Assembly: GCA_013339895.1 (NCBI GenBank)
Contig: JABACO010000115.1
Coordinates: 35,648-99,647 of the forward strand
Direction of reading: 5' to 3'
DNA from: Ephydatia muelleri
Taxonomy: Eukaryota; Porifera; Demospongiae; Spongillida; Spongillidae
DNA length: 64,000 bases
A program made the translations under genes and the position numbers. Shown in pieces: positions 37,757 to 58,865 of this stretch (position 1 is the stretch's first letter; every line of letters begins with the position of its first letter). The notes beneath the pieces are model-generated. The model was not told where the DNA came from. It saw only the letters and a list, made by a program, of their open reading frames with translations, and did not search any database.

Positions 37757-38031
37757 TTATCTGGAATATCTTTGGACAAAGTTTGTGTGAAACTGAGCAA
37801 ACCTCTGTAACAGTAATTTGATGTCCTCCTCAGGGGGTAAGATGGTTGTCCTATGTCATGTGAGGGAATGCCAGTGATTATGTGTGGGTGGGGTCTACAT
37901 AAGGTAATCTGGGTACCTGAAATGCCAAGTTCCCGGGATCTGTCTAAACCCGCTGCCGGGAACAACACACACACCTGTCTCTCTCAAGAACATCAAACAG
38001 TAGTATTCGTCCAGTTGCATGTTGTTGGCCT

Positions 38032-38083
<52 letters not shown>

Positions 38084-38446
38084 TGTGTGGTGTATGTGTG
38101 TGGTGTATGTGTGTGGTGTATGTGTGTGTGTGTGTGGTGTATGTGTGTGTGGGGGAGAGGGTAGGAGTGTACAGAACATAGCAACTATCCCGTTAAAAAA
38201 ATATATATAAAATATATAAAAAAATAAAATAAATTTCTCTCCCTTGCCTCTGCATCAGCTTGGGCTGCGGCAGGGATGTTGATCTTTGGGAAGGCGTACA
38301 TTGCTCCCTGCACCTCATTGCAGTGGACACCAGGGACTGCATTGAAACCCTCGGTCACCAGTTTAGCCTTCCTGCGAAGGGCGCTGAGAACTGATCCACG
38401 CTCCTGTGAACAGTGTGGCCATCAATATTGGTAACTGGACATATAC

Positions 38447-38481
<35 letters not shown>

Positions 38482-39506
38482 CCACATAGGCAGACGGTTG
38501 GAGACTTCATTACTATCTGCAGAAATGTACACTTTGGCCACAAGTTACCACCAGTTTCAAGGACAACATGTATAGGTTCAGTGTGCCTGCAACTCCACCT
38601 CCATGCTTAGTGAACTAAGGTGTTGCTAAGCAGTGTAAGATTTATACTCTATGGTATTACAACAGGAATGTGTTATTGAGTTCTTCAGGATCTGTACACC
38701 CTACCCTGCCAATTATTTATGTCACAATTGGTCACTTAGATACGAGTTGTTGTCCAAGCACACATACGTACCTCTTGAAAGGTCTTATATGATGGTTCCC
38801 CAGGTCGTGGTGGATTGACAAGCACATCAGTTACAGTCTGTAGAGGGTCAGGGGTGCGAGGGAGACACAGGATTAGAGGGAGAGGGGGGGGGCACAGGAT
38901 TAGAGGGAGAGGGGGGGGCACAAGATTAGAGGGAGAGGGGCCGGGGCACAGGATTAGAGGGAGAGGGGGGGCACAGGATTAGAGGGAGAGGGGGGCACAG
39001 GATTAGAGGGAGAGGGGACACGGGATTAGAGGGAGAGGGGGGCACAGGACGTGGGGCAGTGAATCCAACACCAAACCTGTCCAACGGACGTTGAGCAAAG
39101 CATAGCTGAAGACATCTTGTATATTTGCCCCATCATGGCGCTGTCAAACCCTATCAGCTCCATATAGCCACCTCTGAGACCACACCTAACGAAAGGAAAA
39201 GGAAACGGAGGTTTGATGGACATGCTTCTGTTGCAACTGATGTGGTCTAGAGTATTATGTCCTTCCATGCTCAGTGCAGTCTTCATATGATGCCCTTTAG
39301 TCTATAATAGTATGCCCTCATGCCCAGTCTTACTCGCCCAAATAGCCTTTGGAGATGGAGTTGAATGACACAAGTTGGAATTTGTCGTACTCTGGACCCA
39401 TGGACCTGAGCACCTTTTTGAAGGAGACAAACTTTGCCCCTTCCTTGTACACGTTCTCCTGGTACACCTTTTTGGAAAGGTAGCAGTAACACTCCAGTGA
39501 TGAGCA

Positions 39507-39549
<43 letters not shown>

Positions 39550-39550
39550 C

Positions 39551-39597
<47 letters not shown>

Positions 39598-41981
39598 CAC
39601 AGCACACACACACACACACACACACACAATATATCATACCTCATCAGCCAGTAAAACCAATTGCTCCTTATGGCAGAACTGGATGATCTGTTTCATGTTC
39701 TCTTCATTGAGGAGCTGGCCTAGTGACAACATAATACTTCCTCATATCAGCCACTCCCTTTCCTTTCCACAGCACAATAACTGCTATTGTCGTTTAAAGG
39801 AGCTCACCAGTGGGGTTGCCTGGGTTGATGCAGATCATCATGGATGGCTCGCAGTGCTTTCTCCCCTCTGCAATGGACTTGCGAAGGGTGTCCACACTGA
39901 TCGCCCAATTGTTGTCCTCGTCCAGATAATAGGGTACCTTTGGATGTCATTGGACATGACAGTCACACATATGGCTATTCCATAGCAGTAATGTGTGGCA
40001 CAATGCATGGCCTTGCTGTGTACTACGTAATAGATGAAAAGCAATAAATATATTTGTCATCTTCAGGTGCATATGTTCCCCATAACAGTCCCCCCTCTCC
40101 TAAATACTTTGCTCTGCGGTTGCATGTGCACTCTCGAAAACGCCTTCCAACTCCTCTGCAAAATGGCTGACTGGTGGCATCATTTGCCCTCACCACACGT
40201 AACAAAACTCCACATGCGTGTGCACCCAAGTGGTTTCTCTCCCGCTATGTACAAGATATGTCTGTATGTACATTGTATACTTTATGCATGTACTGAACTG
40301 TGCCCAGATGAACTCAGCTTATGTACCAACTGTATCCAAATGTACTCAGCTGTACCCACACTGTTCAAATGTACCCAACTCTGTCCAAATGCCTGTCCAA
40401 ATGTACCCACTCTGTCCAAATGTACCCAATCTGTCCAAATGCCAAATGTACCCACACTGTCCAAATGTACCCAATCTGTTCAAATGTACCCACACTGTCC
40501 AAATGTACTCAACTCTGTCCAGGTGCACAGACTTTCTTCATTCCTAAAAACACTGTTCACATACATACAGCCCAACTACATTTGCAAACTGTACCCCACT
40601 TTTTTATCCTACAGCTTTGTCCCTGTCTACCCAGCTGGCTCTTGTCCCCTATGTCTCCCCCCTCTGCTCTCTCACCACGTCAGCATTGTTCTCTGCAATG
40701 CAGGCAGTGTATAATGGGTACTGAGGGATAGGCAGCAAGAACCCCACTTTCCTGTCGCGCTGTATAGCCAGCTTCATGATCTGCTTGATACCTTCACTGG
40801 CTCCGTTGATCAGGTAGATGCAGTCCATGTCAGCTGGAAAGCCATCCCTTTTCTCCAGAAACTCCGCAACATGTTTTCGAACCACATGCAGTCCTCGGGA
40901 GTCCGTGTAGGATCCTAATATAAGCGGGAAAAAATTTTTTGATAAATAAATTAATAATGGGGGAAAAAAAAAAAAAAAAAGGCCCTGACCGGATTCGAAC
41001 CGGTGATCTCCTGTTTACTAGACAGGCGCTATAACCAACTAAGCCACAGGGCCGCCATGATAAAATTTGCACTCAAAGGTAAGAAAAAAGGAACAATAAG
41101 CATAGGGAAGAGGTGTGATGAAACAAAAAAACAAAACGAATGTCTGTCTATACATCAGGCCGAGCATAAGCATGATGTCAAGGGCAGATCAAAATAATCA
41201 ATTACACTTGACAGATCAAAATAATCAATTACAACAAAAAGCAAGCCAATATAGTTAAAAACTATTAAAAATAATAAAAAGGCCCTGACCGGATTCGAAC
41301 CGGTGATCTCCTGTTTACTAGACAGGCGCTATAACCAACTAAGCCACAGGGCCATTGCATATGTATTACAGCGTAAGAGCGGTGTAAGAAGTAATTACAA
41401 TTTGTAACACACCTAAGCTGTGACCGCTAGCACTTTGAAGGACAGCACGAGCTCTTTCAGTAACATCGCTCGGAAACAAATCTTTACTCATCAATTCAGG
41501 GAGAACACCTGCTGCCAAAACTTGGCGAACGAAAGTTATGGGCTTCTGTCCCATTGCGTGGCAGTCGCCAATGTTCGCAAAGAGAACCTTCTTGAAGGGG
41601 TATTTGGTCGAACCCTGCGGCGTGCATTGTGCGCACATATATGGAACGCATCGTCAAATGAAGGAGAAGAGAATGCAGTCACTATACGGGTAACTAGTAA
41701 GTGCATAGAGCAATACAGTTGTCACATCCAACCAGAGACACTCCTCTAAATTAAATTGAAAGTAGTACGTGTTTACATACACTTGCCTGTTCCAGTTCTT
41801 GTTTTATCTTCATCGCCTCTAGTGGGACCTTTCCTCTGACGGCGTATTCCATCACTCGCACGTTGGGATTCATTGTCTCAACGTTGAGCAGCTTCGTTCT
41901 TCCTGCCTCTCTTGCCATAGTCCGGGCACATAGGAAGCGAGGTAACGTTTCTGGTACTGCTAAACGGAACATACTATTCAT
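37757..41981 (-). CDS. GPT: Alanine aminotransferase
   Basis: Eleven exons: 41787-41981, 41413-41614, 40676-40914, 39808-39937, 39640-39719, 39334-39467, 39077-39185, 38772-38837, 38248-38403, 37917-38029 and 37757-37850. Together they give 505 residues, the usual ALT length. It catalyses L-alanine plus 2-oxoglutarate to pyruvate plus glutamate with PLP. Seen in order: [76 protein letters not shown], the PLP-lysine motif [41 protein letters not shown] and a C-terminal [11 protein letters not shown]. The start [20 protein letters not shown] looks like a mitochondrial presequence; the upstream Met is also possible. Introns 1 and 9 appear to be GC-AG (gcaagt and gcaagg donors). Two tRNA-Thr genes lie in intron 2. 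The stop is 65 bp from that of the ankyrin gene. Confidence 0.94.
38035..38150. repeat. (TG)n and GTGTAT-type repeat
   Basis: TG-rich tandem array in an alanine aminotransferase intron. Confidence 0.9.
38876..39050. repeat. G-rich minisatellite, about 23 bp
   Basis: About seven copies of GCACAGGATTAGAGGGAGAG with variable G runs, intronic. Confidence 0.9.
39507..39628. repeat. (CA)n microsatellite
   Basis: CA arrays in three blocks split by ACACAGCAC, intronic. Confidence 0.93.
40340..40515. repeat. Minisatellite of CAAATGTACCCACACTGTC type
   Basis: About ten imperfect 16-19-bp copies, intronic. Confidence 0.85.
40981..41053 (-). tRNA. trnT-AGU: tRNA-Thr (AGT anticodon), copy 1
   Basis: 73 nt. 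The acceptor GGCCCTG pairs with CAGGGCC, the D arm has TTAGTTGGTTA, the anticodon stem CCTGT/ACAGG surrounds loop CTAGTAA (anticodon AGT), and the T arm has GGTTCGAATCC. A long T run follows on the minus strand and can serve as a Pol III terminator. It lies in intron 2 of the alanine aminotransferase gene, on the same strand. Confidence 0.95.
41281..41353 (-). tRNA. trnT-AGU: tRNA-Thr (AGT anticodon), copy 2
   Basis: Identical in sequence to the copy 300 bp away, with TTTTT directly downstream. The flanks differ, so it is a genuine second gene or a small dispersed duplication. Confidence 0.95.
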
Positions 41982-42389
41982 TATAATCGACTTATGGGTG
42001 CTAATTATCGTAGTAGTCAAGAAAGTGGGCGTGCCCTATCAGTGGCGTGATACCGTCTGTGTAAGCTATACGCGAGATAAAAATGCCACGGATACCGCTG
42101 ATTAAAGCACGTGCCTCCGATAATTTAACGATATTTAATCAAACTATCCCATATACAACGTCGGGGTGAATTTGCATGGGATCACGACGATTCTCCCTTT
42201 GCAATTAAAAATAGCGCAACACATTGTGTTCATGTTCACACCATCCCTCTGCCAATGCAGCGACAAAACAGCAGCAAAAATAACACTGTTCCAGTCTTGC
42301 GTTGCTTCAAAACTCCAATTCAGCACCTCGCCATCACTTGCGGCTATAAAATGAATGCAGACAGTTATCCAATTATCCATACAACTTTC
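41982..42389. other. Alanine aminotransferase promoter and DDX27 3' region
   Basis: About 400 bp between the alanine aminotransferase start and the DDX27 stop, both on the minus strand. No further gene is supported. Confidence 0.5.
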
Positions 42390-51645
<9,256 letters not shown>

Positions 51646-51812
51646 ATCTCAATGAACGGTTTGGTGAATGTACATGTTTCCGTGCCACGTGTGTGGTTTT
51701 GTTTAAGTCACGTGATCACACGTCAAAACACGAAGATTTGAATTCGAAAATTTGTTTGGACGCTGTCGTTAGGTATAGTAAGTTCAGGATTAGTGCCTGC
51801 TGACGGAAGTCC
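51646..51812. promoter_or_regulatory. Bidirectional promoter, DDX27 and coiled-coil gene
   Basis: 167 bp separate the two divergent start codons, so both promoters must overlap here. No motif is assigned. Confidence 0.55.
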
Positions 51813-54800
51813 ATGGCTGCAGTTTCGAGACAAGCGTTTGAGAGGCTCGAAGATGAGAACAGAGGGATTTGCCAGAAGTTAGCAGACACGGAGAGTGAAC
51901 TCGTAAGGAGGGAGAACGAATTAAAGGCAGCTAACACGAGGTAATAGATGCATAGGCCTAATTGTAAAAGACTAATAGCATGGAGTTAAAATATTCGTTT
52001 CTAGGAAGACAGAGCTCCTTAATGACTTATGTGAACTGCAGCGGAAGATTAAAGATCTGAAAGCACAGCTAGAGAAGGCGGAAAATCTGGAGATGGAGGC
52101 AAAGGCGGCTGCACGCGACTCGCAACAAACCTTGGAGCACCTACAGACTAGCGTGAGGGATCAGTCGGCTTCGTCCAAGGCCTGCATTGCTACCCTTCAG
52201 CAAGAAATCAGGTCGCTGAAGACAAAGTGAGCCCAAATAATGACCTCGTAACCATCCGTATATTATCATCATCCCCGCCTACCTCCTTCCCCTCCCCTCT
52301 TCCCTCCCTTCCCCTCCCCTCTCTCCCCCTCCCCTCCCCTGCCAATAGGCTTGGGGAGAAAGAAGAACAGTATGACAGTGTGCAGGTCAAGCTTCGTCAG
52401 AGAGAGGATCGGCTCCACGAGTTGGAAATGGATAAGAGCAAGATGGGCAGGGAAGGCTCGTCCAAGATCACCAACCTCACTGACGCCCTAGCGCAATCCA
52501 AACATGCCAACTCCCAATTAGCAGAAGAAAATTCCACCTTGAAACGCAACGAGCAAGAGCTAGTCAAGAAGTGCGAGCTCCTGGAGCAGAGGTACAACGA
52601 GCTGAGCAGCAGCAGCAGCAACAACGGCAAGAGCAAACCATGCCAGCGGTGTGTGGACAGGGAACTGCACCAAACCCCCGCGCGGATGAGATCCTGCACC
52701 ACGCCCGTCAAGGCCGTACCAGAGCAGTCACTCGCAGACACCCTGCAGATCGAGAACGCCCAGCTCAAACAGGACCTCCAGTGCATCCAGGTCAACTTCC
52801 AGCTCACCTGCCAGAAATCGACACAGTTCAAACAGGAGCTCAAGGAGGCCCAGCAGGCCCTATCCGACCTCCAGGCAGATCTGGAACGGGCTCTGTCCCA
52901 GAAGGAGGAGGCCGAGCACAAGCTGGAGGAGATGCGACTTGCCCTGTTGAACAAGTCCGAGGCTGACCTGGGCGGCAAGCAGAGGTCGGCTCAGATTCAG
53001 AAGGAGGGTGTCGTCCACTCAGGGAGCAGCTGGATGCCCTCGAACAGCAGAACCGTGACCTCCAGTCCAAGCTGAAAGGCGAGGCATCACATGGTGCCCA
53101 GGCAAAGGACCAGCTGCTGAGGCTGGAGGCAAGAATCAAGGCCCTCACCAATGACAAGCAGAAGGTTGAAGGTGATTTGCAGGCAGCCCAGAACCAGCTG
53201 ATCGAACTGAATGAGCAACTTTCGTTGCAGCAGGCATCAAGCACCAGTCAGGGCAGGTTGCAGAGACAGGCGGCTGAAAGCATAGATGCATACGAGCATA
53301 AGCTGTTGGCTGCAAAGGCTGCCCAAGAGAACTGGCAACAAGAGTTGGGGAGCTTGCAGAAAGTCAACGAAGATTTACGCTCTGAACTCCATTCATTAAC
53401 TGAGCTCAAGAAGATGCATGAAGCCAGGATCATTGCTTTGGAAGCATCCAATCAGACACTAAGCAATGCAAGAAAGGAGAGAGACCCACTGTTCCTACAA
53501 GAGATTGACCAACTTAAATGCATATTAGCCCAACTCACTGACGAAAAGCAGGCCATGGAAACTGAGCAGGCAAAGCTAACAGAGGCCTGCCAAAAATCAG
53601 AGTTGCACATTCAGGAATTGAACAAGACAAACAAGAAACTCCAAAGAGAAGCAAACCACAACTGGGAACTGTCCAAGAAGCTCCAAAAAGAGCTTGAGAA
53701 GTACGAGTCCAACTACTTGAAGTCTGAAGAGGGCTGCCAGGAAAAGCAAGCAGCAATTGCTGAAGGTCTCAAAAGAGGCTGAAGATGCCAAACTGGAGCT
53801 GGTCAACGCTAAGAAGGCCAAAGAGATGTATGAATTGCAGGTCAGCAAACTGATGAAACGTATTGAGGAGCTGGAGCAGGCGGACTTCGAACTTAATGCA
53901 AAGCTTGGCGACGTCCAAATGGAAGCCAATAGTGCCAAAGTGGCCCAGTCGGAAGCTCAAAGGAGACTGGAGGAGGCACTGAGCAAGTACCAGACTATGG
54001 AAACCACATACTTTGAGAATGCAGCACAAGCTAAGAGGCTTGAGGTTGCCACCGAGCTGATGGAGCAGGAGAATACGACGCTCCTCATGCAGGTGAACTC
54101 TCTGTCTGAGATGTTGGCCACCAGGAATGCAAGGATTGAGGAGCTGCAGGCGCAGATCACCAGATACGAGCTGGAGAGTAAGGACATTGTGCTAAGGGTG
54201 TGTGAACTGGAGGAGGAGCATGGGCGTTGCAAGGAGATGAGAGAGCAACTGCAGAATGAAGTAAGTGACCTCAAAGACTCCCTGACAGCGGCTCGAGATT
54301 GCACAAGGGCAGGTGAGAGCGCCGGTTACTTCCGCAAAGTTGGACATGAAGCAAGTGCAAGACTACAACGCAACCCTTGAGGCTGTGAACAGTGACCTGC
54401 AACACAAGATTCAAAACCAGTACACTCAAATCGAAGAAACTGACATCATCCAACAACGTGCAAGAGAAAAAGCTCCATGATGTGGAACAGCTGTTGAAAG
54501 TGAAGGAATCCTTGCTGAAGGATGCACTAGAGGATGCGAAGTTTGCTGCCAACAATGCCCAGGACATTCAGACATCACTGAGGAACAAGCTGGACACAAT
54601 GGAATCAAAACTGCATGACCTGCAGAAGGCCTTTGATGAAGCTGAGAGGGACAAGAAGGACCTCTGCGATGAGCTGTTGCACGTCCAGTCAGAGCTGAAG
54701 GAGGAAAGACACTCTTGTCAGGTAATCCGACGGGAGAAAGAAGCCCTTGGGGATAAGCACGAATGTGCAAAGGCAGAGATTGGTGCGCTGAAAGAGAAGC

Positions 54801-55091
54801 TGTTGCTTTTGCAACAAGGTGTGGAGGATGCCAAGAGGGAGCTGGCACAGGAGAAGCAGTGCCTGGCAGAGGGTAGAGCGTGACAAGTGTGTATACTTGA
54901 CCAGGATCGGTCAGCTAGAGGAGCAGTATGAACAGCTCAAAGATAAAACATTGACACTTCTGGATGATAGCGGTGAAAACAGAGCACCAAAGAGAGTTAA
55001 GCGAGAAGTCGCAGTGAACTCCAAGAGTTCACTTAGGGTTAAACCCACCAAACCCAAGAGTGCTCTCAAATCAATTCAGAATATCAAATAA
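51813..55091 (+). CDS. Long coiled-coil protein with apparent frameshifts
   Basis: Exons 51813-51940 and 52005-52226, then one long exon from 52349 to the stop at 55091, about 1030 residues in all. It is heptad-rich coiled coil almost throughout. Exceptions are a Ser/Asn linker with a CQRC pair (SSSNNGKSKPCQRC, then a TP-rich stretch) around residue 210, and a basic tail (RAPKRVKREV, KPTKPKSALKSIQ). The frame must shift about five times: near 53000, 53765, 54295, 54465 and 54870. At each, adding or removing one base in a short homopolymer restores the coiled coil, which points to consensus errors or recent decay. The pattern recalls kinetochore or spindle coiled coils such as CENP-F, but coiled-coil similarity is weak evidence, so I give no symbol. 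Confidence 0.65.
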
Positions 55092-55317
55092 ACCTACCCA
55101 AATCATTGAAACAGAAATGTGCTTTTTCTGTTCTTTATTGATCCTGTTTTTTGTTGTTTTTTTTCCCTGTGGTGTGAGAGGACATCCAGCCCCAACTTTA
55201 TGTTTGTATCTATCATTGTATACCAGCATATGGTGTGTTGCAGCCAGTAAATATAATGCATGATTATCTGAACTTGACAATGCACAACAGATTGTTCAAG
55301 GCACACAAACAGACACG

Positions 55318-56628
55318 TCACCTCAGCTGCACACACAGCTGTTTCACCACCCTTTCCCGCACATTGTTCTGCAGTTGATTTATCTCCTCGTTGGTGACAG
55401 TGCTGTCCATGGACCGATACGTGATGCGGTAACAGTGACTGTCTTGCTTCGTATTGGGGTGGGTGAACTTATCCACAAGCTGCACCCTTTCCACCAGGTC
55501 TCCTCCGACCGATCGCACCACGTCATAGAAGTCGTTGCAGCTGAACTCTCTGGGCACCCAAAAGGAGATGTCCTTGTAGCAAGCTGGGTACTTGCTGAAA
55601 GGTGCAAAAGTTACGTTGGTCTTGGAGTCAATGCTGACGGATTGGAACTGCCGCAGGAATCTCGGGTCATGGCTCCAGAGAAGTCTGATGTCGTGGATGC
55701 CGAATAGAAGCATGGCAAGGCGATCGAGGCCCAGCCCAAAGGCCCATCCGATCTTACTGGGTGCTCCTCCGCTGGCCAAGATGTGGTGCCTCATGATTCC
55801 TGAACCGAGTATCTCCATCCACTCGCCTTGAAACTTGATTTCCATTTCATACGACGGGTGGGTGAACGGGAAGTAACATGGATTCCACCGAGATTCGATG
55901 TCTGAACCGAACAGATCTCTCACGAGGCCCTCAACTGTGCTCTTCAGGTTAAACTCCACCATCTTGACGGCGTCAATGGTGTGCTCCCGCTGCTTATCCG
56001 CTGTCTCCGGGCCGCTCTCAAACAGCTGCAGTTCCGTGCTCCCGCCGTTCTGTCCCGCGAAAAGCTCGTCACGGGTCAGAAGCCGTACTCCTTCCATCTG
56101 GTGGAAGACGGGGTAATGGGTAGAGTCGATCTCGTCGCGCCTGTACACGTCACCTGTGACGAGGAACCGATCGAGTCCGGATCTGATGAGGTCCCGCTGG
56201 TGAGCGGACGTATGGGAGCGAAGCAGCGTGGTGCTGTTGATGTAATAGTTGTCCGCTTTGCTCCGGGCCGGGTGATCGGGCGGAGTCAGCAGACTATCGA
56301 AGTTCTGCTCCGTGGTCACCACGGGGCTGATGTTGTCCACGTGGGTGAACGTGGCATTGCCGGTTCGAGTGACGTACTTCTTTTGGAAGTGGTGGACGAT
56401 GCGATCCTTGATTATCTTGACGGGATGGTGCGGGACGTGATGCAGCTTTCGCTCCACTTTCTCAAGGATGGAGACAGGAACGTTCGTCACTGAGTCTTTG
56501 GAGTATACGTTGCCAAAGACTTGGAGCGGCTCTGACGCGCTGCTGTAGTATGCAGAGAGAATGCGCCGTAGAGGTAGCTTGCTTCTTGCCAATGCAAAAA
56601 GCACGGGCTGGGCCTTAGCCTGGATCAT
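55318..56628 (-). CDS. FARS2: Phenylalanine-tRNA ligase, mitochondrial
   Basis: A single uninterrupted 436-residue frame, near the length of animal FARS2. It charges mitochondrial tRNA-Phe. The basic N-terminus (MIQAKAQPVLFALARSKLPL) fits a mitochondrial presequence. The class II core shows DNYYINSTTLLRSHTSAHQR, GDVYRRDEIDSTHYPVFHQM, HPSYEMEI and GWAFGLGLDRLAM. The C-terminal ferredoxin-fold anticodon-binding domain starts near YPACYKDISFWVP and ends at the stop. It is intronless while its neighbours have introns, so it may be an old retrocopy that replaced the original, or may simply have lost introns. It is tail-to-tail with the coiled-coil gene and head-to-head with the RRM gene. Confidence 0.96.
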   Translation of the reverse strand: MIQAKAQPVLFALARSKLPLRRILSAYYSSASEPLQVFGNVYSKDSVTNVPVSILEKVERKLHHVPHHPVKIIKDRIVHHFQKKYVTRTGNATFTHVDNISPVVTTEQNFDSLLTPPDHPARSKADNYYINSTTLLRSHTSAHQRDLIRSGLDRFLVTGDVYRRDEIDSTHYPVFHQMEGVRLLTRDELFAGQNGGSTELQLFESGPETADKQREHTIDAVKMVEFNLKSTVEGLVRDLFGSDIESRWNPCYFPFTHPSYEMEIKFQGEWMEILGSGIMRHHILASGGAPSKIGWAFGLGLDRLAMLLFGIHDIRLLWSHDPRFLRQFQSVSIDSKTNVTFAPFSKYPACYKDISFWVPREFSCNDFYDVVRSVGGDLVERVQLVDKFTHPNTKQDSHCYRITYRSMDSTVTNEEINQLQNNVRERVVKQLCVQLR

Positions 56629-57189
56629 TATTGAAGCAACGCAGCCTTCTCAATGTTGTGACGCGTTATTAATCGTAGAATTATTTAATAGTGGACTGCT
56701 TTCTATTTGAAGCTCCCGGCCATTGTTGTAAGGTTTCATTTCTTACGCATGCGTGTTGTCTTTTTGTGCGTAATAACCTATAACGGTTAACACGAACAAA
56801 CGTCTGGTAAGTGCGAATGGCATTTGTACTGCCTCAGGAAGTTTTATTTATGTGCAAGGGCGTTGTGTGTTACTTGTCATTATCGGGCACGTAGCTTAAG
56901 CCGTGGTGGGTGTAACCGTTAAAAGGAAGGGTTCTTGGTGAGAAACCATTAATATCGATAGGCAATCGGACAGAAAGGCTGGCATCTTGATGATAGAAAT
57001 GCGGTAGCTTAAGGATATAGGTGTCGGTGTGGTTCCAGTGGAGTTGATGTATTTAATTGTTCTAAGGTTCTATTGCTTGGTGCGGTTGATCGGGAGTTTC
57101 TGGGCGTGGATGGCGTTTTATGGTATGCTGCTTACAGGGACTCTCGTTTCAGACCCAAACTCAGACACCCTTTCCTCCTCCCCCCAAAA
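56629..57189. promoter_or_regulatory. Divergent promoter region, FARS2 and RRM gene
   Basis: 560 bp between start codons. No coding sequence is supported; it presumably holds both promoters and the 5' UTRs. Confidence 0.45.
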
Positions 57190-58548
57190 ATGTCCAAATA
57201 CGGCTACTCGGTTCTCTTAAAGGGGCTACCTTTCTCTGTTAAGGAAGATGATGTCAAAGTTTTCTTCAAGTCCATTAACGCTTCCCAGCTCTTCCATTCA
57301 TATAGTTCGGTATCCGGATGGAAAGGGTTGTGGCCATTGGCTTTGTGGAACTTAAGAGCCAAGAAGAAGAAGTCGACTTGGCCCTTTTGATGGACCGCAA
57401 CCACATCGGGCCGGAGGTATCGTGGAGGTGTCGGTCGCCTCCTTGGCCGAGGCTCCAGCTGATCAGGCGGTCGGCGGCAGCTGGACACACGCCCAATGAG
57501 CTGTACAAGCTGGCCAGCGAAAAGCCAGCGCGGGTTGGTGGTGGCGGCAGGGCAAACGGGCGCGAAAGGTCCCCAGTTAGGGAACCCCACGAAGTCTCGG
57601 TTTGTTTACATCCAAGGATCCCCACGGACCCATAATTACAAGGAAGTCAGGAAGTTTTTTACTGGTTGCGTTATCGGGAAGAATTGCGTTAGCCTGGTGA
57701 GGGGACCGAATGGTGGTGTTTCGCGGTGACGGGTTTGTCGAGTTTCTTACCATCGAAGATGCCCAGAAGGCAGTGGAGAGGGACGGATGTCTGATGAACG
57801 GTCACCCAATCAAAGTGAGGGGCCCTCGTCCGAGGGAAGACGCCCTGCGCATCCTTGGGGGATCCTGGAGTCCCAACGCATTCCCCTCCCTCCAGGAGGC
57901 ACCGGGAGGAGGACTACGGTGACCATTACGGCGAGGAGGATCGCAGCGTTGGTCAGTGTAGGTGGGAGGGGCAGGAATGCAGTGGCTGCTGACAGAGACG
58001 ACGGCTACGACTCGTACCGTACAGAGTCCCGACCTTATCCTCTCTTGGAGTCCCCTTCACGTCCACCTTTACCCCTCTTCCCGCCCAATGAGCCCATCCG
58101 ACCGCTCCTGGCCCCCCTCAGAGTACTCTTATGCCAGGCCACGCCCACCAGAACCGTACCAGAGGATAACCGAGTCTCGTGATGGATATCGCACTCCGTC
58201 CTTATAGCGCAGCGTCAGGCAGAGGCAAGCCATTCCCACCCCTAGCAACAGGTCCCGCCCTCGTGATGATGTGGGCGTGGAACTTCCTTTAAGGGGACGA
58301 AGGGAGACGCCTGTAGTCGTGCGTCTCGAGGGACTTCCGTACAGCGCCACCATCACTGACATCGTCCATTTTTTCCATGGCTTTGACGTGGAGTACGACC
58401 ATGTGAGGATCCAGTGCAGGGAAGATGGAAGCCCCCAGTGGGAAGGGCTTTTGTGACCATGAGGTCTGAGTGGCTGGCCAAGTCTGCCATTCGTGAACTA
58501 GACAGGCAGTACATTATGGGAAGATATATTGAGATGTACCTGGTTTGA
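57190..58548 (+). CDS. hnRNP H/F-type RRM protein with many apparent frameshifts
   Basis: The start MSKYGYSVLLKGLPFSVKED opens a quasi-RRM like those of hnRNP H/F, GRSF1, ESRP and RBM12. The protein signal then moves between frames: AIGFVELKSQEEEVDLALLM, then a linker NELYKLASEKPARVGGGG, a second RRM (RFVYIQGSPRTHNYKEVRKF, then GFVEFLTIEDAQKAVERDG), an Arg/Pro/Tyr-rich linker, and a third RRM (PVVVRLEGLPYSATITDIVH, then GFVTMRSEWLAKSAIREL). It ends at GRYIEMYLV. I count roughly nine shifts in 1.36 kb, yet domain residues are well kept, which favours sequence errors over an old pseudogene. Such proteins bind G-rich RNA and control splicing. Exact family membership is not resolved. Confidence 0.6.
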
Positions 58549-58625
58549 ACAGTGGTAGAAAACATCAGTACATTATGGGAAGATATATTGAGATGTACCT
58601 GGTTTGAACAGTGGTAGAAAACATC
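58508..58625. repeat. 59-bp tandem duplication over the RRM gene stop
   Basis: The last codons, stop and start of the 3' UTR (from CAGTACATTATGGGAAGA) are repeated once with one or no difference. Confidence 0.92.
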
Positions 58626-58865
58626 TGTGCATGTTTTACAACACAGCGGGAGACTTATTGTTTTTTTTGTTTTGTTTTTTTTCTTTAATTTGTAATAATA
58701 CAGAGACAACAAACACTTGATGCAATAGTTGTGTGGAAGCAAGGAGTGGCAACTGATCTTTGACTGAGGTGTTAGATTCCTGGTGGGGGGAGGGTGATCT
58801 TCTGGTGAGGGTGCCAGAATCTCCTTCATTCTGGCCTTGGTCACGGTTGCTCTCTGCTTACGAGA

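Noticed and set aside
52397..52978. 193-codon minus-strand ORF
   Set aside because: Antisense shadow of the coiled-coil exon; Ser/Leu-rich composition is what an antisense coiled coil gives.
55981..56493. 170-codon plus-strand ORF over FARS2
   Set aside because: Antisense shadow of the FARS2 coding frame with no domain of its own.
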